A program made the translations under genes and the position numbers. From Peptoniphilus catoniae (GTDB lineage Bacteria; Bacillota; Clostridia; Tissierellales; Peptoniphilaceae), in NCBI RefSeq assembly GCF_901447155.2, contig NZ_LR588414.1, positions 364,555 to 428,554 of the forward strand: a DNA stretch of 64,000 bases. Reading direction: 5' to 3'. How positions within the stretch are numbered: the stretch's first letter is position 1; each line of letters opens with the position of its first letter. Below are positions 1 to 8,520 of the stretch, one piece after another. The notes beneath the pieces were generated by a model, which saw only the letters and a list, made by a program, of their open reading frames with translations, did no database searches and was not told the DNA's origin.

Positions 1-90
1 ATAATTATGGAATTTGATTTTAATAGAGATAATGTTAAAGATCAAAAGACCCTTATAATTGCAAATAGAACCTTTGAGGAATTCAAGTGA
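1..90 (+). CDS. 3' end of an upstream gene (partial)
   Basis: An open frame runs from the window edge to a TGA at 88-90 and encodes about 29 residues ending NRTFEEFK. The next gene starts with GTG at 87, overlapping this stop (GTGA), so the two are probably co-translated. The neighbour is pilin-like, so this may be the end of another prepilin or pilus-assembly protein, but the fragment is too short to name. Confidence 0.6.
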   Translation: MIMEFDFNRDNVKDQKTLIIANRTFEEFK

Positions 91-1052
91 AAAGAAACGG
101 ATTTACATACATAGTTACCATAGTTGTAATAAGTATTATAGTTACACTTATTTCGTTTTTGCTGGAAAGCTTTAAAAACAACTTGATTATAAGTTCAAAC
201 GAAGAAAATAATATACAGTCTCAGCTATATGCTGAGTCTTTAATAAACATAGCCTTGTCAGAGGATTCTTTTAAGGATAAAGTAAAGACCGTTTACTTTG
301 AAGACAGACACGAAATAGATTATAAGCCTGAAGATTTAATAGAGGATATAAGCAATGAGTATATTAAACTAAGTTTAGACAACAGTCTTACCAAAAAAGG
401 CTTTCTAATGGAAGCATCCTTAGACTATAAGGATATAGAATCCAAATGCTTTGCATCAGGCACTATAGTAAATAAAATCTATTTAAAAGGAGCGGGGGTT
501 TTAAACTCATCTACAACAAATGAAGAAGATTTACTTGAAAGCAAAGAAGCTTTTGAAAATATAAACTATAAAGATTTTACTTATGTTGAATACATATATC
601 TTGATGAAGGAGATTATTTTTTAGAAAAAGATGGACTTTATTTTAATATTTATAAAGAAGAAGAAACAGTCAAAGAAAATGGGGATATAGGAATTGTAAA
701 AACTTCTCTTAAAAAATATCCACACAATAAAAGCATTTACTTAAAACAGGATAGAGGAAGTCTTTGTATAGTTGATAATATAGACTTAAGAGGAATAGTA
801 GATGTAAATAAAATATATTTAAATAACAACCTTGGCCTTAAGGGAATTATGATTTTAAGAAACAATATAGAATATTTAGATAACCCTGCCAGGATTTCAG
901 TAGAAGGAATAACTATTAATTTTGAAAGAGCTTCTGAAAACAATCTTATATCTAATTATGATTTTGATAATATAGACATGTATGGTAAAATAATTGAAAA
1001 TTTTATTAAACCTGAACTTTACAACATTAAGAGGGATTTAAAATCCAATTAA
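87..1052 (+). CDS. prepilin-like membrane-anchored protein (PilX-like), hypothetical
   Basis: The 321-aa product starts KRNGFTYIV followed by an uninterrupted hydrophobic helix (about residues 7-29), then a polar, acidic extracellular-type region. This resembles the N-terminus of type IV pilus or type II secretion minor pilins, where a short basic leader precedes GF(T/S) and the helix; the glycine before F5 fits a prepilin peptidase site. The start is GTG, chosen because of the 4-bp overlap with the preceding gene. In related Firmicutes, pilus genes often lie just before efp. The rest of the protein has no motif I recognise. Role as a PilX-type minor pilin is inferred; it could also be a plain exported hypothetical protein. 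Confidence 0.55.
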   Translation: MKRNGFTYIVTIVVISIIVTLISFLLESFKNNLIISSNEENNIQSQLYAESLINIALSEDSFKDKVKTVYFEDRHEIDYKPEDLIEDISNEYIKLSLDNSLTKKGFLMEASLDYKDIESKCFASGTIVNKIYLKGAGVLNSSTTNEEDLLESKEAFENINYKDFTYVEYIYLDEGDYFLEKDGLYFNIYKEEETVKENGDIGIVKTSLKKYPHNKSIYLKQDRGSLCIVDNIDLRGIVDVNKIYLNNNLGLKGIMILRNNIEYLDNPARISVEGITINFERASENNLISNYDFDNIDMYGKIIENFIKPELYNIKRDLKSN

Positions 1053-1055
1053 AAC

Positions 1056-1084
1056 TTGATAGCTTAGACCTATATTGATATAAT
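1056..1084 (+). promoter_or_regulatory. sigma-A promoter for efp
   Basis: TTGATA at 1056-1061 and TATAAT at 1079-1084 are separated by 17 bp, with TGA just before the -10 (extended -10). It lies immediately after the pilin-like gene and about 30 bp before the efp start. Confidence 0.75.
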
Positions 1085-1113
1085 ACTTTTAGAGAAAATT
1101 TAGGAGGTAAATT

Positions 1114-1671
1114 ATGATTACAGCAGGTGATTTTAGAAAAGGCTTAACATTTATAATGGATAATGAAGTTTATGAAGTACTTGATTTTCAACATGTTAAA
1201 CCGGGAAAGGGAGCAGCCTTTGTAAGAGCAAAAATAAGATCTGTTTTAACCGGAGCAACTAAAGACACTACATTTAATCCGTCAGAAAAATTTGAAAAAG
1301 CGGTAATTGAAACTAAAGAAATGCAGTACCTATATAATGACGGCAGTCTTTATTATTTTATGGATAATGAGACATATGAGCAAATACCTTTAGAAAAAGC
1401 AATTGTTGAAGATGCTTTAAACTTCATGCGTGAAAATGATGTAGCACAAATTAACTTCCATATGGGAAAGCCCTTTAGAGTTTCGCCTGCAAATTTTGTA
1501 GAATTGGAAGTAACTCATACAGAACCAGGAGTAAAGGGAGATACATCATCAGGTGGATCAAAGCCCGCTACTGTAGAAACAGGATTTACACTAAATGTTC
1601 CGCTTTTTATTAACACAGGAGACATTATTAGAATTGACACCAGAAGTGGTGAGTATATGTCAAGAGCATAG
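1114..1671 (+). CDS. efp: elongation factor P
   Basis: The 185-aa protein is full length for EF-P, which binds ribosomes stalled at polyproline stretches and promotes peptide bond formation. The KOW-like N-terminal domain carries the loop PGKGAAFVR with Lys32 at the position modified in other bacteria; the C-terminal OB domains end in the family pattern [18 protein letters not shown] strong AGGAGG ribosome site precedes ATG 1114. It is followed 12 bp later by the CD1247-like gene and shares its terminator. No modification enzyme for Lys32 is seen in this window. Confidence 0.97.
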   Translation: MITAGDFRKGLTFIMDNEVYEVLDFQHVKPGKGAAFVRAKIRSVLTGATKDTTFNPSEKFEKAVIETKEMQYLYNDGSLYYFMDNETYEQIPLEKAIVEDALNFMRENDVAQINFHMGKPFRVSPANFVELEVTHTEPGVKGDTSSGGSKPATVETGFTLNVPLFINTGDIIRIDTRSGEYMSRA

Positions 1672-1683
1672 GAGGAAATTTTT

Positions 1684-2028
1684 ATGGAAAACATTATTAA
1701 TAGAATATCTTATCTTCAAGGATTAGCAGAAGGATATGAAATCGATTCTGAAACAAAAGAAGGTAGACTTTTACTTGAATTAATTGATGTAATATCAGAA
1801 ATGGCAGAAGAAGTAAAGGCACAAGAAGAGGAACTTCAAGATTATTTGGATTTACTTGATGAAGATTTGTCAGATCTTGAAGATTATGTATATGACGATG
1901 AAGACGACTATGATGATTATGACGACTATGAAGACTTTGATTATGATGATGATTTTTATGATGACGAATTAGACGTACAAGGAGATTGTGCTTGTACAGA
2001 TGAGTCTTGTTCTTGTCAAGAAGACTAA
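1684..2028 (+). CDS. CD1247 N-terminal domain-like acidic protein
   Basis: The 114-aa product has an N-terminal helical part (residues 1-50, ISYLQGLAEGYEID.ETKEGRLL) that matches my memory of the clostridial CD1247 N-terminal domain, found downstream of efp in many Clostridia. Residues 55-96 are almost entirely Asp, Glu and Tyr, and the tail holds four cysteines (102, 104, 109, 111) in a CxC-x4-CxC pattern. That tail could bind a metal ion, but this is speculation. Function is unknown. AGGAGG lies 7 bp before ATG. Cotranscribed with efp and followed by a strong terminator. Confidence 0.8.
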   Translation: MENIINRISYLQGLAEGYEIDSETKEGRLLLELIDVISEMAEEVKAQEEELQDYLDLLDEDLSDLEDYVYDDEDDYDDYDDYEDFDYDDDFYDDELDVQGDCACTDESCSCQED

Positions 2029-2042
2029 TTATTAATACGTTG

Positions 2043-2069
2043 ATCCACCGGATGACCGGTGGATTTTTT
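2043..2069 (+). terminator. rho-independent terminator after efp unit
   Basis: A perfect 9-bp stem ATCCACCGG / CCGGTGGAT with an ATGA loop is followed by six T. Confidence 0.93.
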
Positions 2070-2083
2070 ATATCTTCAAAAAA

Positions 2084-2112
2084 TTGAATAACATTGTAGC
2101 ATTTGTTATAAT
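2084..2112 (+). promoter_or_regulatory. promoter of the Asp23-nusB-xseA long operon
   Basis: TTGAAT at 2084-2089 and TATAAT at 2107-2112 with a 17-bp spacer, about 36 bp before the first gene of the operon. Confidence 0.7.
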
Positions 2113-2147
2113 ATGAGGCAAAGACATGATTATAGTGGAGGTGTACA

Positions 2148-2528
2148 ATGACTGATAACTATTTAATAGAAACAAGTGGAGAAGGCGAAGTAAAAATAAC
2201 TGAAGATGTAATCTCCGCAATATCAACAGTAGCTGCGGAATCTGTTGATGGCGTTGTAAATATACAGTCTGATTTAAAGTCAAGTGTAACTGAAATGTTT
2301 GGAGTAAAAAATACTTCCAAGGGAGTTAAAGTTGACATAGGCGAAAAGGAAGCTATAGTAGAAATATTTATAACTATTCTTTATGGAAAAAACATAGTTG
2401 AAGTATGTAAAAATGTTCAGGATAAAGTTAAAGAGGCAGTTGAAAACATGACGGATCTTGAGGTTGTGGAAGTAAATGTTCACGTGTCAGGTATAGCCTT
2501 GCCGGACAAAGAGAAAGCAAGGGCATAA
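2148..2528 (+). CDS. Asp23/Gls24 family envelope stress response protein (YqhY-like)
   Basis: The 126-aa protein matches the Asp23/Gls24 family across its length: GEVKITEDVISAI, AAESVDGV, IEVFITILYG-like core and a C-terminal VNVHVSGI. Homologues such as B. subtilis YqhY sit next to nusB, and YqhY has been connected to acetyl-CoA carboxylase/lipid homeostasis; others attach to the membrane and respond to envelope stress. The start follows a GGAGGTG ribosome site. It ends 1 bp before nusB, so the two are coupled. Confidence 0.9.
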   Translation: MTDNYLIETSGEGEVKITEDVISAISTVAAESVDGVVNIQSDLKSSVTEMFGVKNTSKGVKVDIGEKEAIVEIFITILYGKNIVEVCKNVQDKVKEAVENMTDLEVVEVNVHVSGIALPDKEKARA

Positions 2529-2529
2529 T

Positions 2530-2928
2530 ATGAGTAGAAAAAAGTCTCGTATTGGACAAATGCAAGTTCTTTTTCAAATGGATATTAATGATGATTTTTC
2601 CATAGAGGGTCTTGAGACTTTTTTAGAGAACTTTGATTTTAGCAAGACTGAAATAGATTATATAGAAAAAACGGTACCTGTTATTTTAGAACACATTGAA
2701 GATATTGATAATAAAATAATTGAAAATCTTCACACTTGGAGTTTTAACAGGCTGGCAAAAGTAGACAGGAGTATACTGAGAATTGCAGTTTACGAATTAT
2801 TATATAGAGACGATATACCATCTGAGGTATCTATAAATGAAGCGGTTGAAATATCAAAGGAATTTGGATCGGATGAGTCTCCTAAATTTATAAACGGAAT
2901 CTTGGGGAGTATTTACAGAAATTTATAG
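2530..2928 (+). CDS. nusB: transcription antitermination factor NusB
   Basis: A 132-aa all-helical NusB: RIGQMQVLFQMD at the N-terminus, then WSFNRLAKVDRSILRIAVYELL and a C-terminal INEAVEISKEFGSDESPKFINGILG, the hallmark of the family. NusB binds boxA RNA with NusE (S10) and supports antitermination on rRNA operons. It is encoded between the Asp23 family gene and xseA, the usual Firmicute position. A short GC hairpin lies directly after the stop. Confidence 0.95.
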   Translation: MSRKKSRIGQMQVLFQMDINDDFSIEGLETFLENFDFSKTEIDYIEKTVPVILEHIEDIDNKIIENLHTWSFNRLAKVDRSILRIAVYELLYRDDIPSEVSINEAVEISKEFGSDESPKFINGILGSIYRNL

Positions 2929-2929
2929 C

Positions 2930-2946
2930 GAGAGCCTAAGGCTCTC
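2930..2946 (+). terminator. weak intercistronic hairpin between nusB and xseA
   Basis: GAGAGC / GCTCTC arms with a CTAAG loop are followed only by CCTTCTTG, not a clean T-run. It may attenuate or mark an RNA processing point rather than fully terminate. Confidence 0.4.
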
Positions 2947-2969
2947 CCTTCTTGTTTAATGGTGATACT

Positions 2970-4421
2970 ATGGCAGCAATAAAGGTGAGCGAACTTAATA
3001 GATATATAAAAAAATATATAGCCATGGACTACCTCTTAAGTGATATTTTGGTATTGGGAGAAATTTCAAACATAAATAGGCATTCAAATGGTAACATCTA
3101 CCTTTCTTTAAAGGATGACAAGGCTAAAATAAACGGTATTATTTACTCCAATGATGCAAGAAATTTAAAGATGGATCTAAAGAACGGAGATAATGTTGAA
3201 GCTAGAGGGTCAGTTTCTATCTATGAAAGAGATGGAGCTTTAAATATATACATAAGAGAAGTAAATGTTTTAGGAATTGGGAACTTATATGAGAAGTTTA
3301 TTTATCTAAGAGATAGACTTAATGAAGAAGGACTTTTCTCCAAAGATCACAAGAAGAATACACCATATTTTCCGAGAAGGGTTGGAGTTATTACTTCACC
3401 TACAGGTGCAGCCATTAGAGACTTTATAAATGTATTAAAAAGAAGAAATCCTACAGTTGATATAATTTTATATCCTGCTAACGTTCAAGGGGATAAATCT
3501 GTAGATGACCTTATAAAGGCTTTAGATTATTTAGAAAATAAGGTTGATGTAATAGTCTTGACAAGAGGGGGAGGATCCTTGGAGGAACTTTTTTCATTTA
3601 ACGATGAAGATCTTGCAAGGAAAGTTTATAGTATAGATACTCCTGTAATATCGGCTGTAGGTCACGAAATTGATTTTGTAATAACTGATTTTGTAAGTGA
3701 TTTAAGAGCCCCAACACCATCGGCAGCCGCAGAATTAGTATCTATGAGCAGAGAAGATCTTAATAATTCACTTTTTCTGTTAAAGAATTCCATGGACAAT
3801 AAGATTATAAATAAATTAAATGAATCCTCAAGTGATTTAAATGATAAAGCTAAATATTTAAAACTTGATCTTAAAAATTTTTTAAGCTCAAATAGAAAAA
3901 ATATAGATTATTTAAATAGAATTTTAAGGTATAAAAAACCGGATATTAAAAGAAAAGAAGTTTTGCTTTATAATTTAAGCAAAAGCCTTAACCAAAGCTT
4001 TAAAAACAAGCTAACGAGTGAAAAAAATATTTTAAAAGCTTTGGAGCTTAGGTTAAAATCTCCCGAACTCCTAATAAGAAAAGAAAATTTGAAAATTGAA
4101 ATTTTAAATGATAAATTAAAGTCTAAAAATCTTTCAATTGTAGTTGATAAAAAAAGAGAATATTTAAATTTACTCAGAAATAAGTTAGTTTTTGTGATTT
4201 TAGAAAGACTTAGAAAGTCAGGAGAAAATTTGGCTAACTTAAAAGCAAATATTGAATTTTTTAACCCGTCAAAGGAAGTTAGTATAAGAGATAAAAACGG
4301 CAGGCTTTTAATAAGTGCATCAAGGCTTAGCCTTAAAGATAAAATCAGTATAGACTTTTCAGATGGAAGTGTAGATGCTTTGGTAGAAAATATAAAGTTA
4401 AGAGGTGGAGCCCATGAGTGA
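2970..4421 (+). CDS. xseA: exodeoxyribonuclease VII large subunit
   Basis: XseA, the catalytic subunit of the single-strand DNA exonuclease VII. With start ATG 2970 (GGTGA ribosome site at 2961) it has 483 residues; an in-frame TTG at 2952 is less likely. The N-terminal OB domain carries VLGEISN and GNIYLSLKD; the catalytic region shows GVITSPTGAAIRDF, TRGGGSLEELFSFNDE, and SAVGHEIDF.ITDFVSDLRAPTPSAAAE, all typical. A long charged coiled-coil C-terminal half follows, which in the family wraps XseB. It overlaps xseB by 8 bp (ATGAGTGA), so translation is coupled. Confidence 0.95.
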   Translation: MAAIKVSELNRYIKKYIAMDYLLSDILVLGEISNINRHSNGNIYLSLKDDKAKINGIIYSNDARNLKMDLKNGDNVEARGSVSIYERDGALNIYIREVNVLGIGNLYEKFIYLRDRLNEEGLFSKDHKKNTPYFPRRVGVITSPTGAAIRDFINVLKRRNPTVDIILYPANVQGDKSVDDLIKALDYLENKVDVIVLTRGGGSLEELFSFNDEDLARKVYSIDTPVISAVGHEIDFVITDFVSDLRAPTPSAAAELVSMSREDLNNSLFLLKNSMDNKIINKLNESSSDLNDKAKYLKLDLKNFLSSNRKNIDYLNRILRYKKPDIKRKEVLLYNLSKSLNQSFKNKLTSEKNILKALELRLKSPELLIRKENLKIEILNDKLKSKNLSIVVDKKREYLNLLRNKLVFVILERLRKSGENLANLKANIEFFNPSKEVSIRDKNGRLLISASRLSLKDKISIDFSDGSVDALVENIKLRGGAHE

Positions 4422-4647
4422 GAGTTATGAAAGCGCCTATTTAAAACTTGAAAAAATAATAGAGGCTTTGGAATCTGAAGATATTACTTTAGAAGAATCA
4501 ATTAAAAAATATGAGGAGGGTTTAAAACTTTATAAATACTGCTCCAACATTTTAAATGAATATGAAGGAAAGGTGAAGATTCTTACTGGGGAAGGAGATG
4601 CCCTTAAGGAGGAGGATTTTCATATAGGTGAATCAGATGAAGAATAA
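4414..4647 (+). CDS. xseB: exodeoxyribonuclease VII small subunit
   Basis: A 77-residue two-helix protein with the XseB signature YLKLEKIIEALESEDITLEES and KKYEEGLKLYKYC. XseB decorates the XseA stalk in the exonuclease VII complex. ATG 4414 inside the end of xseA is preferred over an upstream in-frame GTG at 4405, because AGGTGGAG at 4403-4410 would serve as its ribosome site. It overlaps the start of ispA. Confidence 0.93.
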   Translation: MSESYESAYLKLEKIIEALESEDITLEESIKKYEEGLKLYKYCSNILNEYEGKVKILTGEGDALKEEDFHIGESDEE

Positions 4648-5506
4648 TGAAGATTTAATAGAGTTAATCGATAACAGTATATTTAAGAATTTTTCAGTAA
4701 TTGATGACTATCAAAAAGTAGTTTATGAATCTATGATTTATTCCCTTTCCTCAGGCGGTAAAAGAGTAAGGCCTATTTTATGTTTACTAACTTACGCTGC
4801 AATAAAAGATGAGGATTGGGATGGAGATTATGAAAAAGTACTTCCCTATGCAGTAGCTATGGAGTTGATTCACACCTATTCTCTTATACATGACGACCTG
4901 CCCGCTATGGATAATGATGATTTAAGAAGAGGTAAGCCTACTAATCACAAGGTATATTCAGAAGCCATAGCAATACTTGCAGGTGACGGATTGCTTAATA
5001 TGTCTGCTGAGATACTTTCAAAAAATCTGGAACAGTATCTAGATGAGCCTGAAGATTTAAAAAGAGCCGTAAAGGCTATGAAATATATATTTAACGCTTC
5101 AGGAACTCACGGCATGATAGGTGGACAGGTAATAGATCTTAACTGTGGGGAAGACACAGAAATTGACATTTTTGAAAATATGTATAAGTTAAAAACCGCC
5201 GCTTTAATTAGAACATCTATAGTATCGGGAGCAATAATGGCAGGGGCTGTTGATGAAGAAATAGCCTCATTAGAAGAATTCTCCAACTGTATAGGGATAG
5301 CCTATCAAATAAAAGATGACCTTATTGATGAGGACCTGGATGATAATAAAAATAAAAGCACCATAAGTAACCACAAGACCAAGGAAGAACTTGAAGAGAG
5401 AATTAACAATCTTACACTAAGGGCAAAGGAAGAGCTTAAAAATCTGAAACACAATACTGACAGCTTAGAGAAGTATGTTGATATGTTGGTAGCAAGGAGA
5501 AGTTGA
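4637..5506 (+). CDS. ispA: polyprenyl (farnesyl) diphosphate synthase
   Basis: Short-chain trans-prenyltransferase that condenses IPP with allylic diphosphates, feeding quinone and undecaprenyl synthesis. The first Asp-rich motif DDLPAMDNDD (about residues 86-95) and the second motif KDDLIDEDLDD (near 225) are intact, as is GGKRVRP at the start. The residues before the first Asp motif and its DDxxxxD spacing fit FPP/GPP synthases. ATG 4637 sits 5 bp after AGGTGA; an in-frame GTG at 4628 is less likely. It overlaps the last bases of xseB and ends in TGATG with tlyA. No dxs gene follows it here, unlike in many Firmicutes. Confidence 0.92.
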   Translation: MKNNEDLIELIDNSIFKNFSVIDDYQKVVYESMIYSLSSGGKRVRPILCLLTYAAIKDEDWDGDYEKVLPYAVAMELIHTYSLIHDDLPAMDNDDLRRGKPTNHKVYSEAIAILAGDGLLNMSAEILSKNLEQYLDEPEDLKRAVKAMKYIFNASGTHGMIGGQVIDLNCGEDTEIDIFENMYKLKTAALIRTSIVSGAIMAGAVDEEIASLEEFSNCIGIAYQIKDDLIDEDLDDNKNKSTISNHKTKEELEERINNLTLRAKEELKNLKHNTDSLEKYVDMLVARRS

Positions 5507-6288
5507 TGACTAAAATAAGAGCGGACCTTTTATTATCTGAGAGCTATCCTGAAATATCAAGAGAAAAGGCAAAAAGGCTTATTATGGGAGGAGAAGTTTT
5601 TTTAGGGAGCCTAAGAATTGATAAGCCTGGACAGCTTTTAGATGATAAGGATAAACTGACAGTTAAGCCCAATTCTTTGAAATATGTAAGTAGAGGAGGG
5701 TTTAAGCTTGAAAAAGCTATAGACCTTTATAAAATAGATTTAAAAAATAAAATCTGCGTAGATATAGGGGCATCAACAGGAGGTTTTACTCATTGTATGC
5801 TTATAAATGGAGCAAAAAAAGTTTATGCAATAGATGTGGGCTATAATCAATTAAGCTATCAGCTCCAAGTGGATGATAGAGTTATATCTATGGAAAAAAC
5901 AAACATAAGAAATTTTGATGTAAAAACAATTAGCGACTCTATTGATTTTGTTTCCATAGATGTAAGCTTTATATCTCTTGAGCTTGTTTTACCTAAGGCC
6001 TTTGAGCTGGTAAGAGACGGAGGTAAAATAGTAGCTCTTATTAAGCCCCAATTCGAAGCAGGAAGAGAGAAGGTTGGCAAAAAAGGTATAGTAAAGGATA
6101 AATCTGTACATAAAGAAGTAATAGAAAAGATAGTCCGTTTGTCCAAGAGTCTAGGCTTAAGAATACTTGGGATAACATATTCTCCAATTAAAGGAACAAA
6201 GGGCAATGTTGAATTTTTAATTTATTTAGAAAAATCAGAAAAAGAAGATGCCCCTTACTCAACAGATGATTTACTGGAATTTAATTAA
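5506..6288 (+). CDS. tlyA: TlyA family rRNA (cytidine-2'-O)-methyltransferase
   Basis: The 260-aa protein has an N-terminal S4 RNA-binding domain (residues 2-60) and a FtsJ-like Rossmann domain with the SAM loop DIGASTGGF at 86-94 and catalytic-type segments DVGYNQL, SIDVSFISL and IKPQFEA. Characterised TlyA proteins 2'-O-methylate rRNA cytidines; some have been reported as hemolysins. The start ATG overlaps the ispA stop by one base. In many Firmicutes argR or nadK separates tlyA from recN; here recN follows directly after 11 bp. Confidence 0.92.
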   Translation: MTKIRADLLLSESYPEISREKAKRLIMGGEVFLGSLRIDKPGQLLDDKDKLTVKPNSLKYVSRGGFKLEKAIDLYKIDLKNKICVDIGASTGGFTHCMLINGAKKVYAIDVGYNQLSYQLQVDDRVISMEKTNIRNFDVKTISDSIDFVSIDVSFISLELVLPKAFELVRDGGKIVALIKPQFEAGREKVGKKGIVKDKSVHKEVIEKIVRLSKSLGLRILGITYSPIKGTKGNVEFLIYLEKSEKEDAPYSTDDLLEFN

Positions 6289-6299
6289 TAGGTGATTTT

Positions 6300-7970
6300 A
6301 TGCTTTTGGAATTAACAATTAAAAACTTTGCTATAATTGAAGACTTACAGGTTGAGTTCAGTTCAGGATTAAATGTTTTAACAGGAGAAACCGGATCAGG
6401 TAAATCTATAATAATAGATGCTCTTTCGATGGTTTTAGGTGATAGAGCAAGTAAAGATATAATAAAAAAAGGAAAAGATTTTGCCTATATAGAAGCTATA
6501 TTTACAAATTATAGTGAGAGGCTAAGTTCTATATTTAAAGAAAATAATATAGAAATGGGTGATCTTATAGTTATTTCAAGAGATATAAGACAAGATAGAC
6601 CATCTATTACAAAGGTAAACGGCAGGACTGTTCCAGCTTCTATATTAGTAAAAATAACTGATAAGCTTATAGATATTTTTGCACAAAACGAAAATACTTC
6701 ATTAATGAGCCAATCAAATCAAAGAGATCTTATAGATTCTTTCGGATCAGCTGAGCATAAAAATAACCTTAGTTTATTAGAAATAAAGGTAAAAGGGCTA
6801 AATAGATTAATTGAAGAATTTCAAGAAAAGAGTAAATCAACCTTAGATAAAGATAGAGAGATAGATCTTTTGAAATACCAAATTGAAGAAATTGAAGATG
6901 CGAACTTAACAGATAAAGATGACAGCGATTTGGAAGAAAGGTATAGATTTTTAAATAACATATCAGGAATTTCAAACAATATACAAGAGTCAGTTACACT
7001 TTTAAAAAGCAGCTACGAAAACATATCAATAGAAGATATGATGGATAAGCTGATATCATTAATAACAGAAATTTTGGATACAAGCAAGGACCTGGAGCCT
7101 TATTACAATGAGCTGGAAGATATAAGGTATAGGTTAAAAGAAGTTTCTCATAGCTTGGAATCCTACCTGAACTCAATAGACTATAGTGAAGAAGATCTTG
7201 TAAATTTAGAAAGCAGAATAAACCTTGTAAACAATTTAAAAAAGAAATACGGAAATAGCGTTAATGATATATATAAGTACCTTGATAAGACGAAGTCCAG
7301 ATATGAATTTTTAAATAATTATGAAAAAGAAATGAAAAGCCTGGAAGATGAAATTTCAAAGGAAAAAAATGAGTGCTTAAAACTCGCAAAAAAAATGTCT
7401 GAGGAAAGAAAATCCATATCTAAAAAATTTGAAGAAAAAATTCAAAAGGAATTAATTGAATTAAATATAAAAAACGCGGAGTTTAAAGTTGAATTTAGAG
7501 AAAAGCCTTTGTCACAAGATGGTATAGACGATATGGAATTTATGATTGTAACAAATATAGGAGAAGACTTTAAACCCCTTTCAAAAATTGCATCAGGCGG
7601 AGAAATGAGTAGGGTAATGCTCGCTTTTAAAAGTATTTTAGCTGAAAAAGATGAAATACAAACTCTTGTATTCGATGAAATAGACAGTGGAATAAGTGGA
7701 ATCACTGCACAAATTGTAGGGAACAAGATAAAAAAGATTTCAAATTGTAGACAAGTAATTGCCATTTCTCACCTTCCTCAAATTGTTTCTGTAGCTGACT
7801 CCCATTATGTTATTGAAAAATTTCAAGATGAAAACAAAGTAATATCAAACATAAGAAAATTAAGTAGAAATGATAGAATCAAAGAACTTGCAAGATTAAT
7901 AGGAGGAATTAATATAACTCAAACCGCACTAAAAGCGGCGGAGGAAATGCTTACAAAAGAAGGAGAATAA
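6300..7970 (+). CDS. recN: DNA repair protein RecN
   Basis: SMC-like ATPase for double-strand break repair. The 556-aa protein has Walker A GETGSGKS at residues 29-36, long coiled-coil arms in the middle, the ABC signature IASGGEMSRVMLAFK, Walker B LVFDEIDSGISG and the H-loop ISHLPQI near the C-terminus. GGTGATTTT before ATG 6300 is the ribosome site. In the spore formers, argR and spoIVB/spo0A usually flank recN; none is present here. Confidence 0.96.
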   Translation: MLLELTIKNFAIIEDLQVEFSSGLNVLTGETGSGKSIIIDALSMVLGDRASKDIIKKGKDFAYIEAIFTNYSERLSSIFKENNIEMGDLIVISRDIRQDRPSITKVNGRTVPASILVKITDKLIDIFAQNENTSLMSQSNQRDLIDSFGSAEHKNNLSLLEIKVKGLNRLIEEFQEKSKSTLDKDREIDLLKYQIEEIEDANLTDKDDSDLEERYRFLNNISGISNNIQESVTLLKSSYENISIEDMMDKLISLITEILDTSKDLEPYYNELEDIRYRLKEVSHSLESYLNSIDYSEEDLVNLESRINLVNNLKKKYGNSVNDIYKYLDKTKSRYEFLNNYEKEMKSLEDEISKEKNECLKLAKKMSEERKSISKKFEEKIQKELIELNIKNAEFKVEFREKPLSQDGIDDMEFMIVTNIGEDFKPLSKIASGGEMSRVMLAFKSILAEKDEIQTLVFDEIDSGISGITAQIVGNKIKKISNCRQVIAISHLPQIVSVADSHYVIEKFQDENKVISNIRKLSRNDRIKELARLIGGINITQTALKAAEEMLTKEGE

Positions 7971-7971
7971 T

Positions 7972-8520
7972 ATGGATAATTTAGAAAGGACCATGAAAAC
8001 CGACAAAATATATGAGGGTAAAATTTTAAGCCTAAAGGTTGAAACTGTGGAGCTTCCTAATAAAAAGTATTCAAAGAGAGAGCTTATAGAGCATGATCCG
8101 GCAGTTGCTATATTGGCGGTAAATAATCAGGGAGAAATAATACTTGTAGATCAATATAGAAAAGCTGTAGATAAGGTGCTTTGCGAAGTTCCTGCAGGCT
8201 TAATTGAATATGGAGAAAGCCCTAAAGAAGCTGCTTTAAGGGAGCTTGAAGAGGAAACAGGTTTTAAAGCCGGTAAAATTGAATATGTAACTGAATTTTA
8301 TACATCTCCAGGATTTTGCAATGAAAAAATTTATATATTTTTTGCAAAAGATCTTGAAAAGACCGAAAAGAATCTTGATGATGATGAATTTATAGAAAGC
8401 AAAACGGTAGCTTTCGACAAAGCTGTGGAAATGGTTATGCGTGGAGAAATAATGGATGCAAAGACGATAAGTGCTGTATTGTTATATAAAGAAATGGTGA
8501 CAGGAAATGCAAACAGATGA
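7972..8520 (+). CDS. nudF: NUDIX hydrolase, ADP-ribose pyrophosphatase type
   Basis: The 182-aa protein carries a perfect NUDIX box from G76 to F98 ending in RELEEETGF, and the sequence AGLIEYGES preceding it plus SPGFCNEKIYIFFA following it, typical of ADP-ribose pyrophosphatases (ADP-ribose to AMP and ribose 5-phosphate). It begins one base after recN and overlaps the purine nucleoside phosphorylase start by 14 bp. The grouping with two nucleoside phosphorylases suggests a role in pentose/nucleotide salvage. Exact substrate is inferred. Confidence 0.9.
   Translation: MDNLERTMKTDKIYEGKILSLKVETVELPNKKYSKRELIEHDPAVAILAVNNQGEIILVDQYRKAVDKVLCEVPAGLIEYGESPKEAALRELEEETGFKAGKIEYVTEFYTSPGFCNEKIYIFFAKDLEKTEKNLDDDEFIESKTVAFDKAVEMVMRGEIMDAKTISAVLLYKEMVTGNANR

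Noticed and set aside
3541-3600. Internal GC-rich GGGGGAGG stretch in xseA
   Set aside because: It encodes the conserved TRGGGSLEE motif; not an independent feature.
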